Source of the DNA: CAWBRT01 sp963791145
Lineage (GTDB): Bacteria; Acidobacteriota; Terriglobia; Terriglobales; Acidobacteriaceae
Assembly: GCA_963791145.1 (NCBI GenBank)
Contig: CAWBRT010000006.1
Span: 62,001 to 126,000 of the forward strand
DNA: 64,000 nucleotides
Direction of reading: 5' to 3'
Part shown: piece by piece, positions 1-8,725 of the stretch
How positions within the stretch are numbered: position 1 is the first letter of the stretch
Layout of the letters: the number at the start of each line of letters is the position of its first letter
Translations under genes and position numbers: made by a program
Notes under the pieces: generated by a model
Databases searched by the model: none
Told to the model about the DNA's origin: nothing
Seen by the model: only the letters and a program-made list of their open reading frames with translations

Positions 1-375
1 GACGACATGTTCGTGACCAACACGGCACTGCTGGCGCGCGGCATCGACACCGGCGTGGCCAATTCGATCCTGATCAAGCTCAACCAGATCGGCACCATCA
101 CCGAGACGCTGGAGACGATCGAGATGGCGCGGCGCAACGGTTACACCTCCGTGATCTCGCACCGCTCCGGCGAAACCGAAGACGCTTTCATCGCCGACCT
201 GGCGGTCGCTACCGGCGCCGGCCAGATCAAGACCGGCTCCGCTTCGCGCACCGACCGCATCGCCAAATACAACCAGCTGCTGCGCATCGAAGAAGAACTG
301 GGCGCCGGCGCAAACTTCCTGGGCTTGGCGGCGCTGAACTACGACGGCGAATTGATGGAGGGAGCGGGCGCCTGA
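1..375 (+). CDS. eno: Enolase, C-terminal part (5' truncated by the window edge)
   Basis: This is the last 124 residues of enolase, the glycolytic enzyme that dehydrates 2-phosphoglycerate to phosphoenolpyruvate in the cytoplasm. The reading frame is open from base 1. The catalytic-lysine segment (ILIKLNQIGT), the substrate-binding loop SHRSGETED, the second conserved lysine in GQIKTG, and the family C-terminal signature ending in YNQLLRIEEELG are all visible. The C-terminus matches the usual family end. It lies upstream of phosphoglycerate mutase on the same strand, so the two adjacent glycolytic steps are encoded together with one small gene between them. Confidence 0.97.
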   Translation, partial: DDMFVTNTALLARGIDTGVANSILIKLNQIGTITETLETIEMARRNGYTSVISHRSGETEDAFIADLAVATGAGQIKTGSASRTDRIAKYNQLLRIEEELGAGANFLGLAALNYDGELMEGAGA

Positions 376-385
376 GGGCGCATTT

Positions 386-425
386 CAGATTTTCGATTTT
401 CGATTTTTGATTTCAGATTGAATTT
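386..425. repeat. GATTTTTGATTTC-type simple array, left arm
   Basis: An AT-rich array of degenerate GATTTTCGATTTTTGATTTC units starts 11 bases after the enolase stop. The opposite-strand version (AATCAAAAATC units) occurs at 826-865, so the two arms flank the small gene at 443-796 as an inverted pair. Confidence 0.6.
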
Positions 426-442
426 GGAGCACGGAGAGCCGC

Positions 443-796
443 GTGGATGCGGAAGAGCTGAAGCGCCGTACTAAAGATTTTGCGCTCCGAGTCATTAGGC
501 TGGTGCAGTCGCTGCCCCGGAACGATGAGGCACGGGTGATCGGCAAACAGTTGCTGCGAAGCGGGACCTCGCTAGCAGCGAATTATCGTGCTGTTTGTCG
601 ATCTCGATCGAATCCCGAGTTTATCGCGAAGGTGGGAATTGTCGTTGAGGAGGCCGACGAAACGGCCTTTTGGCTTGAACTGCTCGGAGAGAGCTCAATC
701 GCATCTGAACAACAGGTCGCGCCTCTGCTTCAGGAAGCGAATGAACTGGTGAAGATATTTGCTGCATCCAGAAGCACGGCTTCGGGAAAACGCTGA
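443..796 (+). CDS. Four-helix bundle protein (S23 / intervening-sequence type)
   Basis: The 117-residue protein has the signature of the four-helix-bundle family first seen in 23S rRNA intervening sequences: FALRVIRLVQSLP near the start, GKQLLRSGTSLAANYRAVCRSRS in the middle (residues about 37-58) and a KVGIVVEEADETAFWLELL helix. The molecular role of this family is unknown. The start is GTG at 443, chosen because a GGAGAG ribosome-binding site ends five bases upstream and the ATG at 447 is out of frame. It sits between eno and gpmI and is flanked by AT-rich repeat arms, so it may be a mobile cargo-like insertion between two glycolytic genes; that is inference. Confidence 0.85.
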   Translation: MDAEELKRRTKDFALRVIRLVQSLPRNDEARVIGKQLLRSGTSLAANYRAVCRSRSNPEFIAKVGIVVEEADETAFWLELLGESSIASEQQVAPLLQEANELVKIFAASRSTASGKR

Positions 797-825
797 GCGG
801 CGCGAACCACTAGCCGAGCGACAGG

Positions 826-865
826 GATCAATCAACAATCAAAAATCAGAAATCAAAAATCAAAA
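826..865. repeat. AATCAAAAATC simple array abutting the gpmI start codon
   Basis: Degenerate repeats of AATCAAAAATC run directly into the gpmI ATG at 866, leaving no Shine-Dalgarno sequence. The same arrangement (array, then AAAATG) occurs at 57585-57617 and before the gene at 59049, and a close variant precedes the ferredoxin gene at 56834. Confidence 0.65.
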
Positions 866-2476
866 ATGCTAAAGCCCAAACCACTCGTTCTCATCATCCT
901 CGATGGCTGGGGTTATGCCCCGCCGTCGAAGGCCAATGCCATCGCTCTGGCGCGCAAGCCGACCTACGACAAGCTGCTGGCCGAGTATCCCAACACGCTG
1001 ATCCACACCAGCGGGCACTTCGTCGGCCTGCCCGACGGGCAGATGGGCAACAGCGAAGTCGGCCACCTGAACATCGGCGCGGGGCGCATCGTGCAGATGG
1101 ACATCACGCGCATCGACCTGATGATCGAGACCGGCGAGTTCTTCCGCAATCCCGTGCTGCTCGAGGCCATGAAGACGCGCGCGAGCGGCGGGCGGCAACT
1201 GCATCTCTTCGGGCTGCTCTCCGACGGCGGCGTGCACTCGCACCAGGAGCATCTCTATGCCCTGCTGCGCATGGCCAGCGAGAACGGCGTGGAGCGGGTC
1301 TTCGTGCACGGCTTCATGGACGGACGCGACACCCTGCCCGACCTCCGGCGCGGGCTACATCGAGCAATTGGAGCAGAAGATGCGCGAGTACGGCGTGGGC
1401 AAGGTGGCCACCATCAACGGCCGCTACTACGCCATGGACCGCGACCGCAGTGGGAGCGCGAGAGCAAGGCCTTCGACGCCATGGTGCACGGCAAGGCCGA
1501 GGGCGGCGCTATCCCGATCCCGTGCGCGGCATGAAGGAGTCCTACAATAGCGGCGTCACCGACGAGTTCCTGATTCCGTTTGTCTGCGTGGACAGCCGTG
1601 GCGAGCCGGTGGGCACGATTCGCGATGAGGATGCGGTGCATCAACTTCAACTTCCGCGCCGACCGCGCGCGGCAGATTACCCGCTGCTGGCGCGCGAGAG
1701 CGGCATCACCAAGCAGGGCGGGCGCGATCTCCGGACGCCGCTGCGCTGGACGCGGCGATTCCGCGCAGCGAAGTCCCGAAGAACCTGAACTACGTCTGCA
1801 TGACCGAGTACGACGCCAAGTTCCGAGCTGCCGGTGGTGGTGCCTCCGGAGCACCTGGCCAACATTCTGGCCAACGTGATGGCCAACCTCCAGCATGCGC
1901 AACCTGCGCGTGGCCGAGACGGAAAAGTACGCGCACGTGACCTTCTTCTTCAACGGCGGCGTGGAGAAGCCGTTCCCGGGCGAGGACCGCGTCCTGGTGC
2001 AGTCGCCCAAGGTGGCCACCTACGACCTGAAGCCGGAGATGAGCGCCAAGGGCGTCGCCGAAGCCGTGGTGAAGGCCATCGAGGACAACACCTTCGATGT
2101 GCTGATCGTCAATTTCGCCAACGCCGACATGGTGGGCCACAGCGGCAAGATTCCGCCGACCATCCGCGCGGTGGAGGCCGTCGACGGCTGCCTGGCGGAG
2201 ATCTACGCGGCCGTCAGGCGCAACGGCGGCGCCATGCTGGTGACCGCCGACCACGGCAACGCCGAGCAGATGATCGATCCCGAGACCGGCGGCCCGCACA
2301 CCGCCCACACCACCAACCCGGTGCCGTTCATCTACATCGCCGACGACGCGCGCCAGTTCCGGCTGCGTCCCGACGGATCGCTGCGGGACATTTCGCCCAC
2401 CGTGCTGGGCGTGTTGGGCATCCCGCAGCCCAAGGAGATGACCGGTCGCGATCTGCGCGTGAAAAAAGACGTTTAA
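866..2476 (+). CDS. gpmI: 2,3-bisphosphoglycerate-independent phosphoglycerate mutase, interrupted by about eight indels
   Basis: Interconverts 3- and 2-phosphoglycerate in glycolysis using two manganese ions and a phosphoserine intermediate. The metal ligand in ILDGWG (Asp13), the phosphorylated serine in GQMGNSEVGH (Ser63), HGFMDGRDT, the DRD segment, VNFANADMVGH and the C-terminal TADHGNAEQM are all present. The reading frame is broken between 1340 and 1894. Comparing the three frames gives about eight one-base changes: insertions near 1340, 1640, 1823 and 1894, and losses near 1450, 1509, 1687 and 1733. They sum to zero, so N- and C-terminal parts share a frame. Conserved family sequence can be followed right through by switching frames. 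Either the gene is freshly decayed or the consensus is poor here; the preserved motifs and the essential role favour sequence error. Confidence 0.9.
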
Positions 2477-2477
2477 C

Positions 2478-2595
2478 AGGCTACTGAAAAACGCGCCGAA
2501 GCAACAAGCGAGGCGCTATGGAATGTGGGCATCACGGCATCACCATACAAGTAGATGTATACTTAACTACCCCGCAATTTGTTTTTCAGCAGCCC
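2478..2595 (+). repeat. 118-bp terminal-inverted-repeat element, copy A
   Basis: Left end AGGCTACTGAAAAAC pairs with right end GTTTTTCAGCAGCCC. The left third, including GCGCCGAAGCAACAAGCG and AGGCGCTATGGA, is nearly identical to copies at 12873 and 54151, which have the same 118-bp length. The right part of this copy has diverged. It ends 36 bases before the racemase start. Confidence 0.8.
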
Positions 2596-2631
2596 GTTAG
2601 CGCAGGACCGGGGATACTGTATCCTTCGCGC

Positions 2632-3324
2632 ATGAAAACAGCAGGACTGATCGGCGGTCTCGGACCGGAGTCGACGGTCGATTACTACCAATCGATCATC
2701 GAGCTTTATCGTGAACGCAAGCCCGATGGCAGTTATCCTCACCTCATCATCAACAGCGTCGATCTGCAGTTGGTTCGCGGGCTGATCGAGCGGAATGAAC
2801 TCGCCGAAGTCGCTCTCTACCTGAGCGGCGAGATCAAGCGCCTGGCGGCAGCCGGCGCGGACTTCGCCATCATAACGGCCAACACGCCGCACCTGGTCTT
2901 CGACGATGTGCAGCGCCAGTCGCCGCTCCCGCTCATCAGCATCGTGCAGGCCGCCTGCGAAGCCGCTCGCGCCCAAGGCCTGAAGAAGCTCGCTTTGCTG
3001 GGCACTCGTTTCACCATGCAGGGACGCTTTTTCCCCGACGTGTTTTCCGCGGCGAAGATCGCCCTGGTCACTCCGCGCCAAGACGAGCAGGCGTTTATCC
3101 ACGAGAAGTACATAGACGAGTTGTTGATCGGCCAGTTCCTTCCCGAAACCCGCCAGCGCATTCTGGAAATCGCAACTCGACTGACGCAGGAGGAAGGCGC
3201 CGAGGCGGCGATCCTGGCCGGCACGGAACTGCCACTGCTTCTCCGGGACACCGGCAGCCGCATTCGCTTCCTCGATACCACGCGCATTCACGTGAACGCC
3301 ACGGTGGATTTCATGCTTTCCTGA
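2632..3324 (+). CDS. Aspartate/glutamate racemase family protein lacking both catalytic cysteines
   Basis: The 230-residue protein has the fold signature of the aspartate/glutamate racemase family: IGGLGPESTVDYY at residues 7-19, a first active-site strand IITANTPH (residues 80-87), LLGTRFTMQGRFF, and the second active-site strand ILAGTELPLLL (residues 194-204). In cofactor-independent racemases a Cys (or Thr in the YgeA subgroup) precedes the first Asn, and GCTE carries the second Cys. Here these are Ala83 and Gly197, so classical two-base racemisation is not supported. The ATG at 2632 is chosen because the family begins there; upstream in-frame sequence is the 118-bp repeat. Possible roles are a ligand-binding or lyase-like homologue. 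The substrate is unknown. Confidence 0.85.
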   Translation: MKTAGLIGGLGPESTVDYYQSIIELYRERKPDGSYPHLIINSVDLQLVRGLIERNELAEVALYLSGEIKRLAAAGADFAIITANTPHLVFDDVQRQSPLPLISIVQAACEAARAQGLKKLALLGTRFTMQGRFFPDVFSAAKIALVTPRQDEQAFIHEKYIDELLIGQFLPETRQRILEIATRLTQEEGAEAAILAGTELPLLLRDTGSRIRFLDTTRIHVNATVDFMLS

Positions 3325-3400
3325 CGCAATTGAGCTTGCGCGGTTACGACTGCGCGGCCCGTCCCAGTTCCGCGATATCCAAAATGGCGATAAGGAGCCG

Positions 3401-4906
3401 ATGGCAAAAGCAACATTAGCGGCGATCAGCGGTCGCGGCCTCACACTGGCCGAAGCCTTCGGCGTTGCTTCAAGCGGCCACGGCGAGGTGGTGGCGTTCG
3501 TCGGCGGCGGAGGCAAGACCACCGCGATGTTCCGTCTCGCCGCCGAACTGGTTTCGTTCGGCGAACGCGTACTGGTCACTACCACTACCCACATCTTCCC
3601 GCCCGCTTCGCCGGAAATTCCGCCGCCGGTATTGGCCGATACCCTGGCGGAACTCCTCACGAAAACACGCGCTGCCCTCGCGCGCCATTCTGTGGTGGTG
3701 GTTGCGTGCGGCTTAAATCCCGACGGCAGGCTTGCCGGGATCGACCCGGACTGGGTCGGTCAACTGCGCGACCATTTGCCGGCGATTTACGTGCTTGTCG
3801 AGGCCGATGGATCGAAGGGCCGCTCATTCAAGGCGCCGGCCGAGCACGAGCCCGTTATTCCTGCGTCGTCGGATTTGGTTGTGCCGGTGGTGGGGCTTTC
3901 GGCGATCGGGCAGCCACTCTCGGACGAGTGCATCCATCGCGCGGAGAGGGTTGCATTGCTCTCCGGGCTGCGGGTGGGTGATCCGGTCAGTGCGGAATCG
4001 GTGGCCCGTGTTCTCGCTCACCAGGAAGGCGGCCGCAAGGGCGTTCCGTCTGGAGACAAGGTCGTGGTTCTCCTTAACCAGGCGGATGATGACGCGCGTC
4101 TTGAGGCAGGGCGCATGGTCGCCCAGAGCCTGATGGCTTCCACCACAAAGCCAGAGCGGGTTGTGATCGCCGCGCTCGCGCCGCGAGGCACGGAAAAGGC
4201 AGCCGCCTCGACGGCAATGACTGAGGCTCAAACGTCAGGCATCCGGGAAATCATAATCAGCACGGGCGATCAGCCTTCTACTCTCATGCCGGCTGCTCCG
4301 GTAGCCGTAGTTGTTCTCGCCGCCGGCCAGGCAACGCGCATGGGAGGCCTGAAGCTGGGTATGCGTTTGGGCGAAAAGAGCGTGTTGCGGTGCGTGATGG
4401 ACAGCGCACTGGCATCGCCGGTCGCGGAGGTCGTGGTGGTGCTCGGATATGGCGCCGATGAGCTCAAGCAAGAGCTCCCCGCCAACGACCGGGTGCGCGT
4501 GGTTTTCAATCCTTCCTTTGCCGACGGCCAGAGCACTTCGCTGAAAGCAGGCATCCAGGCCCTGGCTCCGGAGATGCAGGCTGCCATCCTGCTGCTGGGT
4601 GATCAGCCGCTGATCAGCCCGGAGGCCATTCGGGCGCTCATCGCCGCATTTCGTATTCGCCCTGCCAATCTGATTCGCGCTGTCTACCGGGGAGCGCTGG
4701 CCTCTCATCCCGTGCTTTTTTCGCGCCGGCTCTTTGCTGAGCTCTTGCAGGTGACGGGTGATCGTGGTGGTCGTGAGCTGCTGCTTCGGCATCAGGAGGA
4801 GGCGCTCACCGTCAAGTTGGATCTGGACCCCCCGGTCGACATAGATACCATGGAGGACTACCTCGCGCTGGCAAAGAAATTCTCCGACGGGGGCGGGAAC
4901 CTGTGA
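3401..4906 (+). CDS. YqeC-MocA fusion: selenium-dependent hydroxylase accessory protein joined to molybdopterin nucleotidyltransferase
   Basis: The 501-residue protein joins two enzymes that are usually separate. Residues about 18-240 match YqeC: a P-loop-like GGGGKTT (35-41), VTTTTHIFPP and LVEADGSKGRSFKAP. Residues about 300-500 match MocA-type nucleotidyltransferases: VVLAAGQATRMGG (the GTP/CTP-binding loop), FADGQSTSLKAGI and LLGDQPLI with the metal-binding Asp401. MocA transfers CMP to the molybdopterin cofactor; YqeC accompanies selenium-dependent molybdenum hydroxylases. An AAGGAG site lies three bases before the ATG. The next gene, 115 bases downstream, is yqeB of the same system. No hydroxylase structural gene is visible in the window. 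Confidence 0.88.
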   Translation: MAKATLAAISGRGLTLAEAFGVASSGHGEVVAFVGGGGKTTAMFRLAAELVSFGERVLVTTTTHIFPPASPEIPPPVLADTLAELLTKTRAALARHSVVVVACGLNPDGRLAGIDPDWVGQLRDHLPAIYVLVEADGSKGRSFKAPAEHEPVIPASSDLVVPVVGLSAIGQPLSDECIHRAERVALLSGLRVGDPVSAESVARVLAHQEGGRKGVPSGDKVVVLLNQADDDARLEAGRMVAQSLMASTTKPERVVIAALAPRGTEKAAASTAMTEAQTSGIREIIISTGDQPSTLMPAAPVAVVVLAAGQATRMGGLKLGMRLGEKSVLRCVMDSALASPVAEVVVVLGYGADELKQELPANDRVRVVFNPSFADGQSTSLKAGIQALAPEMQAAILLLGDQPLISPEAIRALIAAFRIRPANLIRAVYRGALASHPVLFSRRLFAELLQVTGDRGGRELLLRHQEEALTVKLDLDPPVDIDTMEDYLALAKKFSDGGGNL

Positions 4907-5021
4907 GAGAATCTGGCTCCATATCCGTCGTAAGATAGCAAGGCGGCGCCTGGGGACTGGCCAAGGCCGTTGCTGCCCGTCGCAAGAACCGCTCCCGGGC
5001 TGCCGGAGCAAGGACATTGCG

Positions 5022-5888
5022 GTGTTTGAAGACTTAGTAATTGTAGTCAAAGGCGCGGGAGACCTGGCCAGCGGCGCGATCATGCGGCTGCATCGGGCGG
5101 GCTTCCGGGTGGTTGCCACCGAGACTGCGCAACCCACGACTGTCCGGCGAACGGTCGCCTTCTCCGAGGCGGTCTACAGCGGAGAGGTCGAGGTCGAGGG
5201 CGTGCGCGCGCGTGGCGTTGCCAGTCTCTCGGAGGTCTCCAAAGCCTGGCGCGAGGACGTAATCCCGGTGCTGGTTGATCCGCGCTCGGAGATCGTCAAG
5301 GTTCTCCGGCCGCCGGTTCTGGTGGATGCCATCATGGCCAAGCGCAACTGCGGCACCACCCTGGATGACGCGCCGGTGGTGATCGGCCTCGGTCCGGGTT
5401 TTGTGGCGGGGGTGGACGTGCATGCGGTGGTGGAAACCAACCGCGGCCACCATCTCGGCCGGGTGCTGCTCCAGGGCGAAGCCGAACCCGATACCGGTGT
5501 TCCCGGCGAGATCGGCGGCCATGCCACGGCGCGGCTCCTGCGCGCTCCCTGCGCCGGCCTGCTGCGGGCGAACCTGGATATCGGCGACTCCGTGAAACCC
5601 GGCGAAGTAATTTGCTGGATCAACGATACGCCGGTCAAGGCCCAGATCGCCGGCGTGCTGCGCGGAGTCTTGCATGAAGGATTGCCGGTATACGAAGGAA
5701 TGAAGATCGGCGACATCGATCCGCGCGCCGCTCGCGAGCACTGCTTCACCATCTCCGACAAGTCGCTCTCCGTGGGAGGAGGAGTGCTGGAGGCAGTTCT
5801 CTACCTGCTGCGCCGGCGGGCCATGACATCGGCAAACGCGGAAACTAAGCAGTCGAAAGCGGCCACGGCAATGCCAGAATGGCGCTGA
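5022..5888 (+). CDS. yqeB: Selenium-dependent molybdenum cofactor maturation protein YqeB
   Basis: The 288-residue protein matches the YqeB (EF2563) family found with selenium-dependent molybdenum hydroxylases. Visible signatures are IVVKGAGDLASGAIMRLHRAGF (residues about 7-28), the central DAIMAKRN, VIGLGPGFVAGVDVHAVVETNRGH, and a C-terminal barrel-sandwich-like part with AGVLRGVLHEGLPVYEGMKIGDIDPR. The precise chemistry of the family is not known; a role in sulfur or selenium handling of the molybdenum cofactor is the usual assignment from gene neighbourhood. The start is GTG at 5022 with AGGA seven bases upstream. It probably forms one transcription unit with the YqeC-MocA gene before it. 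Confidence 0.88.
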   Translation: MFEDLVIVVKGAGDLASGAIMRLHRAGFRVVATETAQPTTVRRTVAFSEAVYSGEVEVEGVRARGVASLSEVSKAWREDVIPVLVDPRSEIVKVLRPPVLVDAIMAKRNCGTTLDDAPVVIGLGPGFVAGVDVHAVVETNRGHHLGRVLLQGEAEPDTGVPGEIGGHATARLLRAPCAGLLRANLDIGDSVKPGEVICWINDTPVKAQIAGVLRGVLHEGLPVYEGMKIGDIDPRAAREHCFTISDKSLSVGGGVLEAVLYLLRRRAMTSANAETKQSKAATAMPEWR

Positions 5889-5909
5889 GCGGGTCTGACG
5901 ATTCGGCTC

Positions 5910-6065
5910 TCAGGTCGGAAGCTTTCGCCGCCGCGTCACAAACCCAAGCGCCAGCGATAACAGGGCGAAGAACAGCAGAACGTGGATTGATCCCTCCAGA
6001 GTATAGCCGTTCGCCAATCCCGTCAGCCACGCCAGCAGAAACGTTGCAGACAAAAGCCAAAGCAT
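5910..6065 (-). CDS. DUF5670-like 51-residue membrane microprotein
   Basis: Reading the minus strand from the ATG at 6065 gives a 51-residue protein starting MLWLLSATFLLAWLTGLANG, with a second hydrophobic stretch (HVLLFFALLSLALGFV) and a basic tail RRRK. Two transmembrane segments separated by a short G-x-x-x-G-S-I-H-V-L turn are typical of the lmo0937/DUF5670 family of small membrane proteins, whose role is unknown. GTGAGG lies just upstream of the ATG. It is convergent with yqeB; the stop codons are 22 bases apart. It is shorter than usual gene-finder cut-offs. Confidence 0.7.
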   Translation of the reverse strand: MLWLLSATFLLAWLTGLANGYTLEGSIHVLLFFALLSLALGFVTRRRKLPT

Positions 6066-6540
6066 AATCCTCACCCCCAACCTGCAGACTCGGCCCCGGC
6101 AGGCGCGACCTCGGCGGCCTCTGCCGGAAACCCCGCAGGGTTTGCCCCATTGGGAGTGCTTTTATACAAGTGCGACGGCGAATGCAAGAGCAATAAGACC
6201 CTAGAAAAATTTTACCGGGAACGGCGGCATGCGCCGCCGGGCCGCCGCCTTTTCACACGATCTTCATCGTCCCCGCGATTTCCACAGTTGCTTGTCCGAT
6301 TCGCTCTCAGCGCGACTTCTCATCGGATGAATTAACTCCTGCTTCATGCGATTTTCACGACTGCTTCACGGGTCTGTCACAGCTGGCTGATATCAAGAAC
6401 GCAGCAATCCTGAATCTCTGGAAGCGAGCAATATTGGACGTTCCGTAGCAAGCGCGCGCCGTCCGAGCCCGCCTGGGTGACAGTTGCGCCGCTCTCTGGA
6501 GGAGTTCGAATTCCCAAATCTCATATGGAGAACAACAGCC
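6066..6540. other. Intergenic region with no recognised feature
   Basis: This 475-base stretch between the DUF5670-like microprotein (divergent) and the Tat-exported phosphoesterase contains no gene, hairpin family member or operator that I can support. It must hold the promoters of both genes. GC content falls around 6180-6400. Confidence 0.5.
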
Positions 6541-8502
6541 ATGGCGGACAATGTACCGAAAAACGATGAGAACGACAGTCAGCAAAAGAAAGGCGTAAAC
6601 AGACGGCAGTTCTTTACGCGCGTGGCCGCCGGCGCCGGCGCTATCGCGGCCACATCGGTGCTGGGGGCTTGCGGATCGTCGTCAGCTTCCGCTCCGTTGT
6701 CCAATATCAGCGCGCAGAACCAGTCCGGTTCAGCGTGGAAGTTCGGCGTTATGGCCGACACACAGTGGACTGGGGTTGCCGACGACGGCTACAATCCCAA
6801 CTCTTCAGCGGTAGCCATCGCTAAACAGATTCAGCAGCAGTTCATCAATCAGGGAGTCAAGCTGGTCGTGCACGTCGGCGACCTCAGCGACAATGGCTCG
6901 AACCCCGGGAGCGATACACGCGCCCTGTTCGCCCAGCCGCTGTATAACGCCGGAATTGGTTTCTTCCCGCATCGCGGCAACCACGATGATCCGACATCGG
7001 GCGTCGGCGCCGCCGAATTCGTGAGAATCTACCCGCAGACCCAGAACGGCATCCACAACAGCACGCCCTCGGACGTATTGACCACATTCGCGGCCACCGA
7101 CCCGCAAATCACCGCCGATGCTGCGCAACAGCCCGTCCCCTCCAAAACCGGTTCCAGCTTCCAACTGGGCTCCAATTTCAGCAGCCCCACTGTCTACAAC
7201 AACGGCCTTAAAGGCCTGTCGTATTCCTTCGACTACAACAACGTCCGCTTCGTCCTGCTCGATCAGTTCACGCCGGTCGGCTTGAGCAACGGTGTTGGCG
7301 GGTGGGACGCCGCATACGGGAGCGGCAGCTCTACTACTATCGCCAATCAGGAGCCGTGGATCGACGGGCTGCTCTCGACCCTCTCCGGCAAACATGCGTT
7401 CGTTTTCACCCACAAAGGGCTGGTTACGTGCCAACACGCCGACGGCCTGTTCGGCAGCGACCCGGGCCAGGGCGATCCGGGAAGCTCGCCCACGACCTGG
7501 AACAATCAGAACAACTTCATGAAGAGTCTGGCCAGCAACAAAGTCGGCTATTACATCAACGGCCACGATCACATGTACGATCGCGCCTTGATCACGAGTC
7601 CTGACGCCAAATCGAAAGTCATGACGCTTCTCACCGCATCCGACAGTTCGAAATTCTACGTCCCGGCCGGCTCGACTCCCAATTACTCAGGCTATAACAG
7701 CGGTGGCATCGTTGCCTCGACACCGGTGCCGAAGGGCTCAACCAACGATACCTACTACAACGGGCTTGCCGGCTTGCCGTCACGCCGCACTCCCATAACA
7801 CAAGAGCTCTACACAGTCGGTTATTACATCTTCACCGTCGACGGCGCAGTGGTAACCGTCGATTACTATGCGGCCGATGTCAACACTTTCACCTCCAGCG
7901 CCAGTGAAGTGGTGGTGGCCACTACCAACGGTCTGAATTTCACCAAACACGAGAGCTTCGGTTACGGACTCAACGGGAAACAGTACCTGGTTGCGCAGGG
8001 CGCGTCATATGTCCATGGGGCGGTTCAGATTACCTATCCGACGAATACTACGGCTGTTGGAATTTCGGATGCCTCCGCCTCGGGCACGACCGCCACGATC
8101 CTGTATGGTTCGAACAACAGCGCCGTCCTGGACGCTTGCCAGCAGCAATGCTCGAAGGTCGTAACCACCGCCTGGACAAATGCCAGTGGCACCGCGAGCG
8201 ATATCCTGACCTTGCGGGGCATCAATCCCTACGCGGGTGCGGCCCAGATCGATACCTACGTTCTTTCCCTGAAGCCCGGCTCGGGAACTCTGAACTCTAA
8301 CTACGCGTTAGCTAGCGTGGATGCGAACGGCAACTGGACGAAGGCGGCGAAACTTACCGGCAGCAGCAATAACTTCGTTTTGGGTCCCTGGAGCAGCAGC
8401 TACACGACCCCAGGAACTTATGGCATCGATCCCAGCAGCAACACCGCCTGGGCGGTGCTCAACTACGACGGGGTCTTCGCGATTTGTTCCGGCTTGTCTT
8501 AG
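6541..8502 (+). CDS. Tat-exported metallophosphoesterase lipoprotein
   Basis: The 653-residue protein is predicted to hydrolyse phosphate esters outside the cytoplasm. It has a twin-arginine signal (NRRQFF at residues 20-25), an Ala/Gly-rich hydrophobic core and a lipobox LGAC with Cys44, so it is probably a Tat-translocated lipoprotein. The calcineurin-like motifs appear in order: GVMADTQW (Asp73), HVGDLSDNG (Asp114), RGNHDD (Asn147, His148), FTHKG and YINGHDHMYDR. The C-terminal third is Ser/Thr/Gly-rich and probably beta-structured. The start is ATG 6541 (GGAG ten bases upstream) rather than the longer upstream frame, because the Tat signal then sits near the N-terminus. A strong terminator follows. 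Confidence 0.88.
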   Translation: MADNVPKNDENDSQQKKGVNRRQFFTRVAAGAGAIAATSVLGACGSSSASAPLSNISAQNQSGSAWKFGVMADTQWTGVADDGYNPNSSAVAIAKQIQQQFINQGVKLVVHVGDLSDNGSNPGSDTRALFAQPLYNAGIGFFPHRGNHDDPTSGVGAAEFVRIYPQTQNGIHNSTPSDVLTTFAATDPQITADAAQQPVPSKTGSSFQLGSNFSSPTVYNNGLKGLSYSFDYNNVRFVLLDQFTPVGLSNGVGGWDAAYGSGSSTTIANQEPWIDGLLSTLSGKHAFVFTHKGLVTCQHADGLFGSDPGQGDPGSSPTTWNNQNNFMKSLASNKVGYYINGHDHMYDRALITSPDAKSKVMTLLTASDSSKFYVPAGSTPNYSGYNSGGIVASTPVPKGSTNDTYYNGLAGLPSRRTPITQELYTVGYYIFTVDGAVVTVDYYAADVNTFTSSASEVVVATTNGLNFTKHESFGYGLNGKQYLVAQGASYVHGAVQITYPTNTTAVGISDASASGTTATILYGSNNSAVLDACQQQCSKVVTTAWTNASGTASDILTLRGINPYAGAAQIDTYVLSLKPGSGTLNSNYALASVDANGNWTKAAKLTGSSNNFVLGPWSSSYTTPGTYGIDPSSNTAWAVLNYDGVFAICSGLS

Positions 8503-8551
8503 TCTTGCCGCCGGACTCGAAAGAAGGCAGAATTGCCCCGGCACAACCAGT

Positions 8552-8584
8552 AGAGCTCGCGAAAGACCGCGAGCTCTTTATTTT
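8552..8584 (+). terminator. Rho-independent terminator after the phosphoesterase gene
   Basis: A perfect 10-bp stem AGAGCTCGCG / CGCGAGCTCT with a six-base loop is followed by TTATTTT. It lies 49 bases after the stop codon. Confidence 0.85.
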
Positions 8585-8725
8585 CCATGTCCCCAGCGTC
8601 GGTGGAACTGCCTCTATCTCACTCAGCGACAGAAGGTTACTAACCGGATTCCCCGCCCCGCGATTTTCGCCGGCTATTCATCTACTGTTTACCAAGTATT
8701 CACCTGGGCTGCCGATAATAGCACC

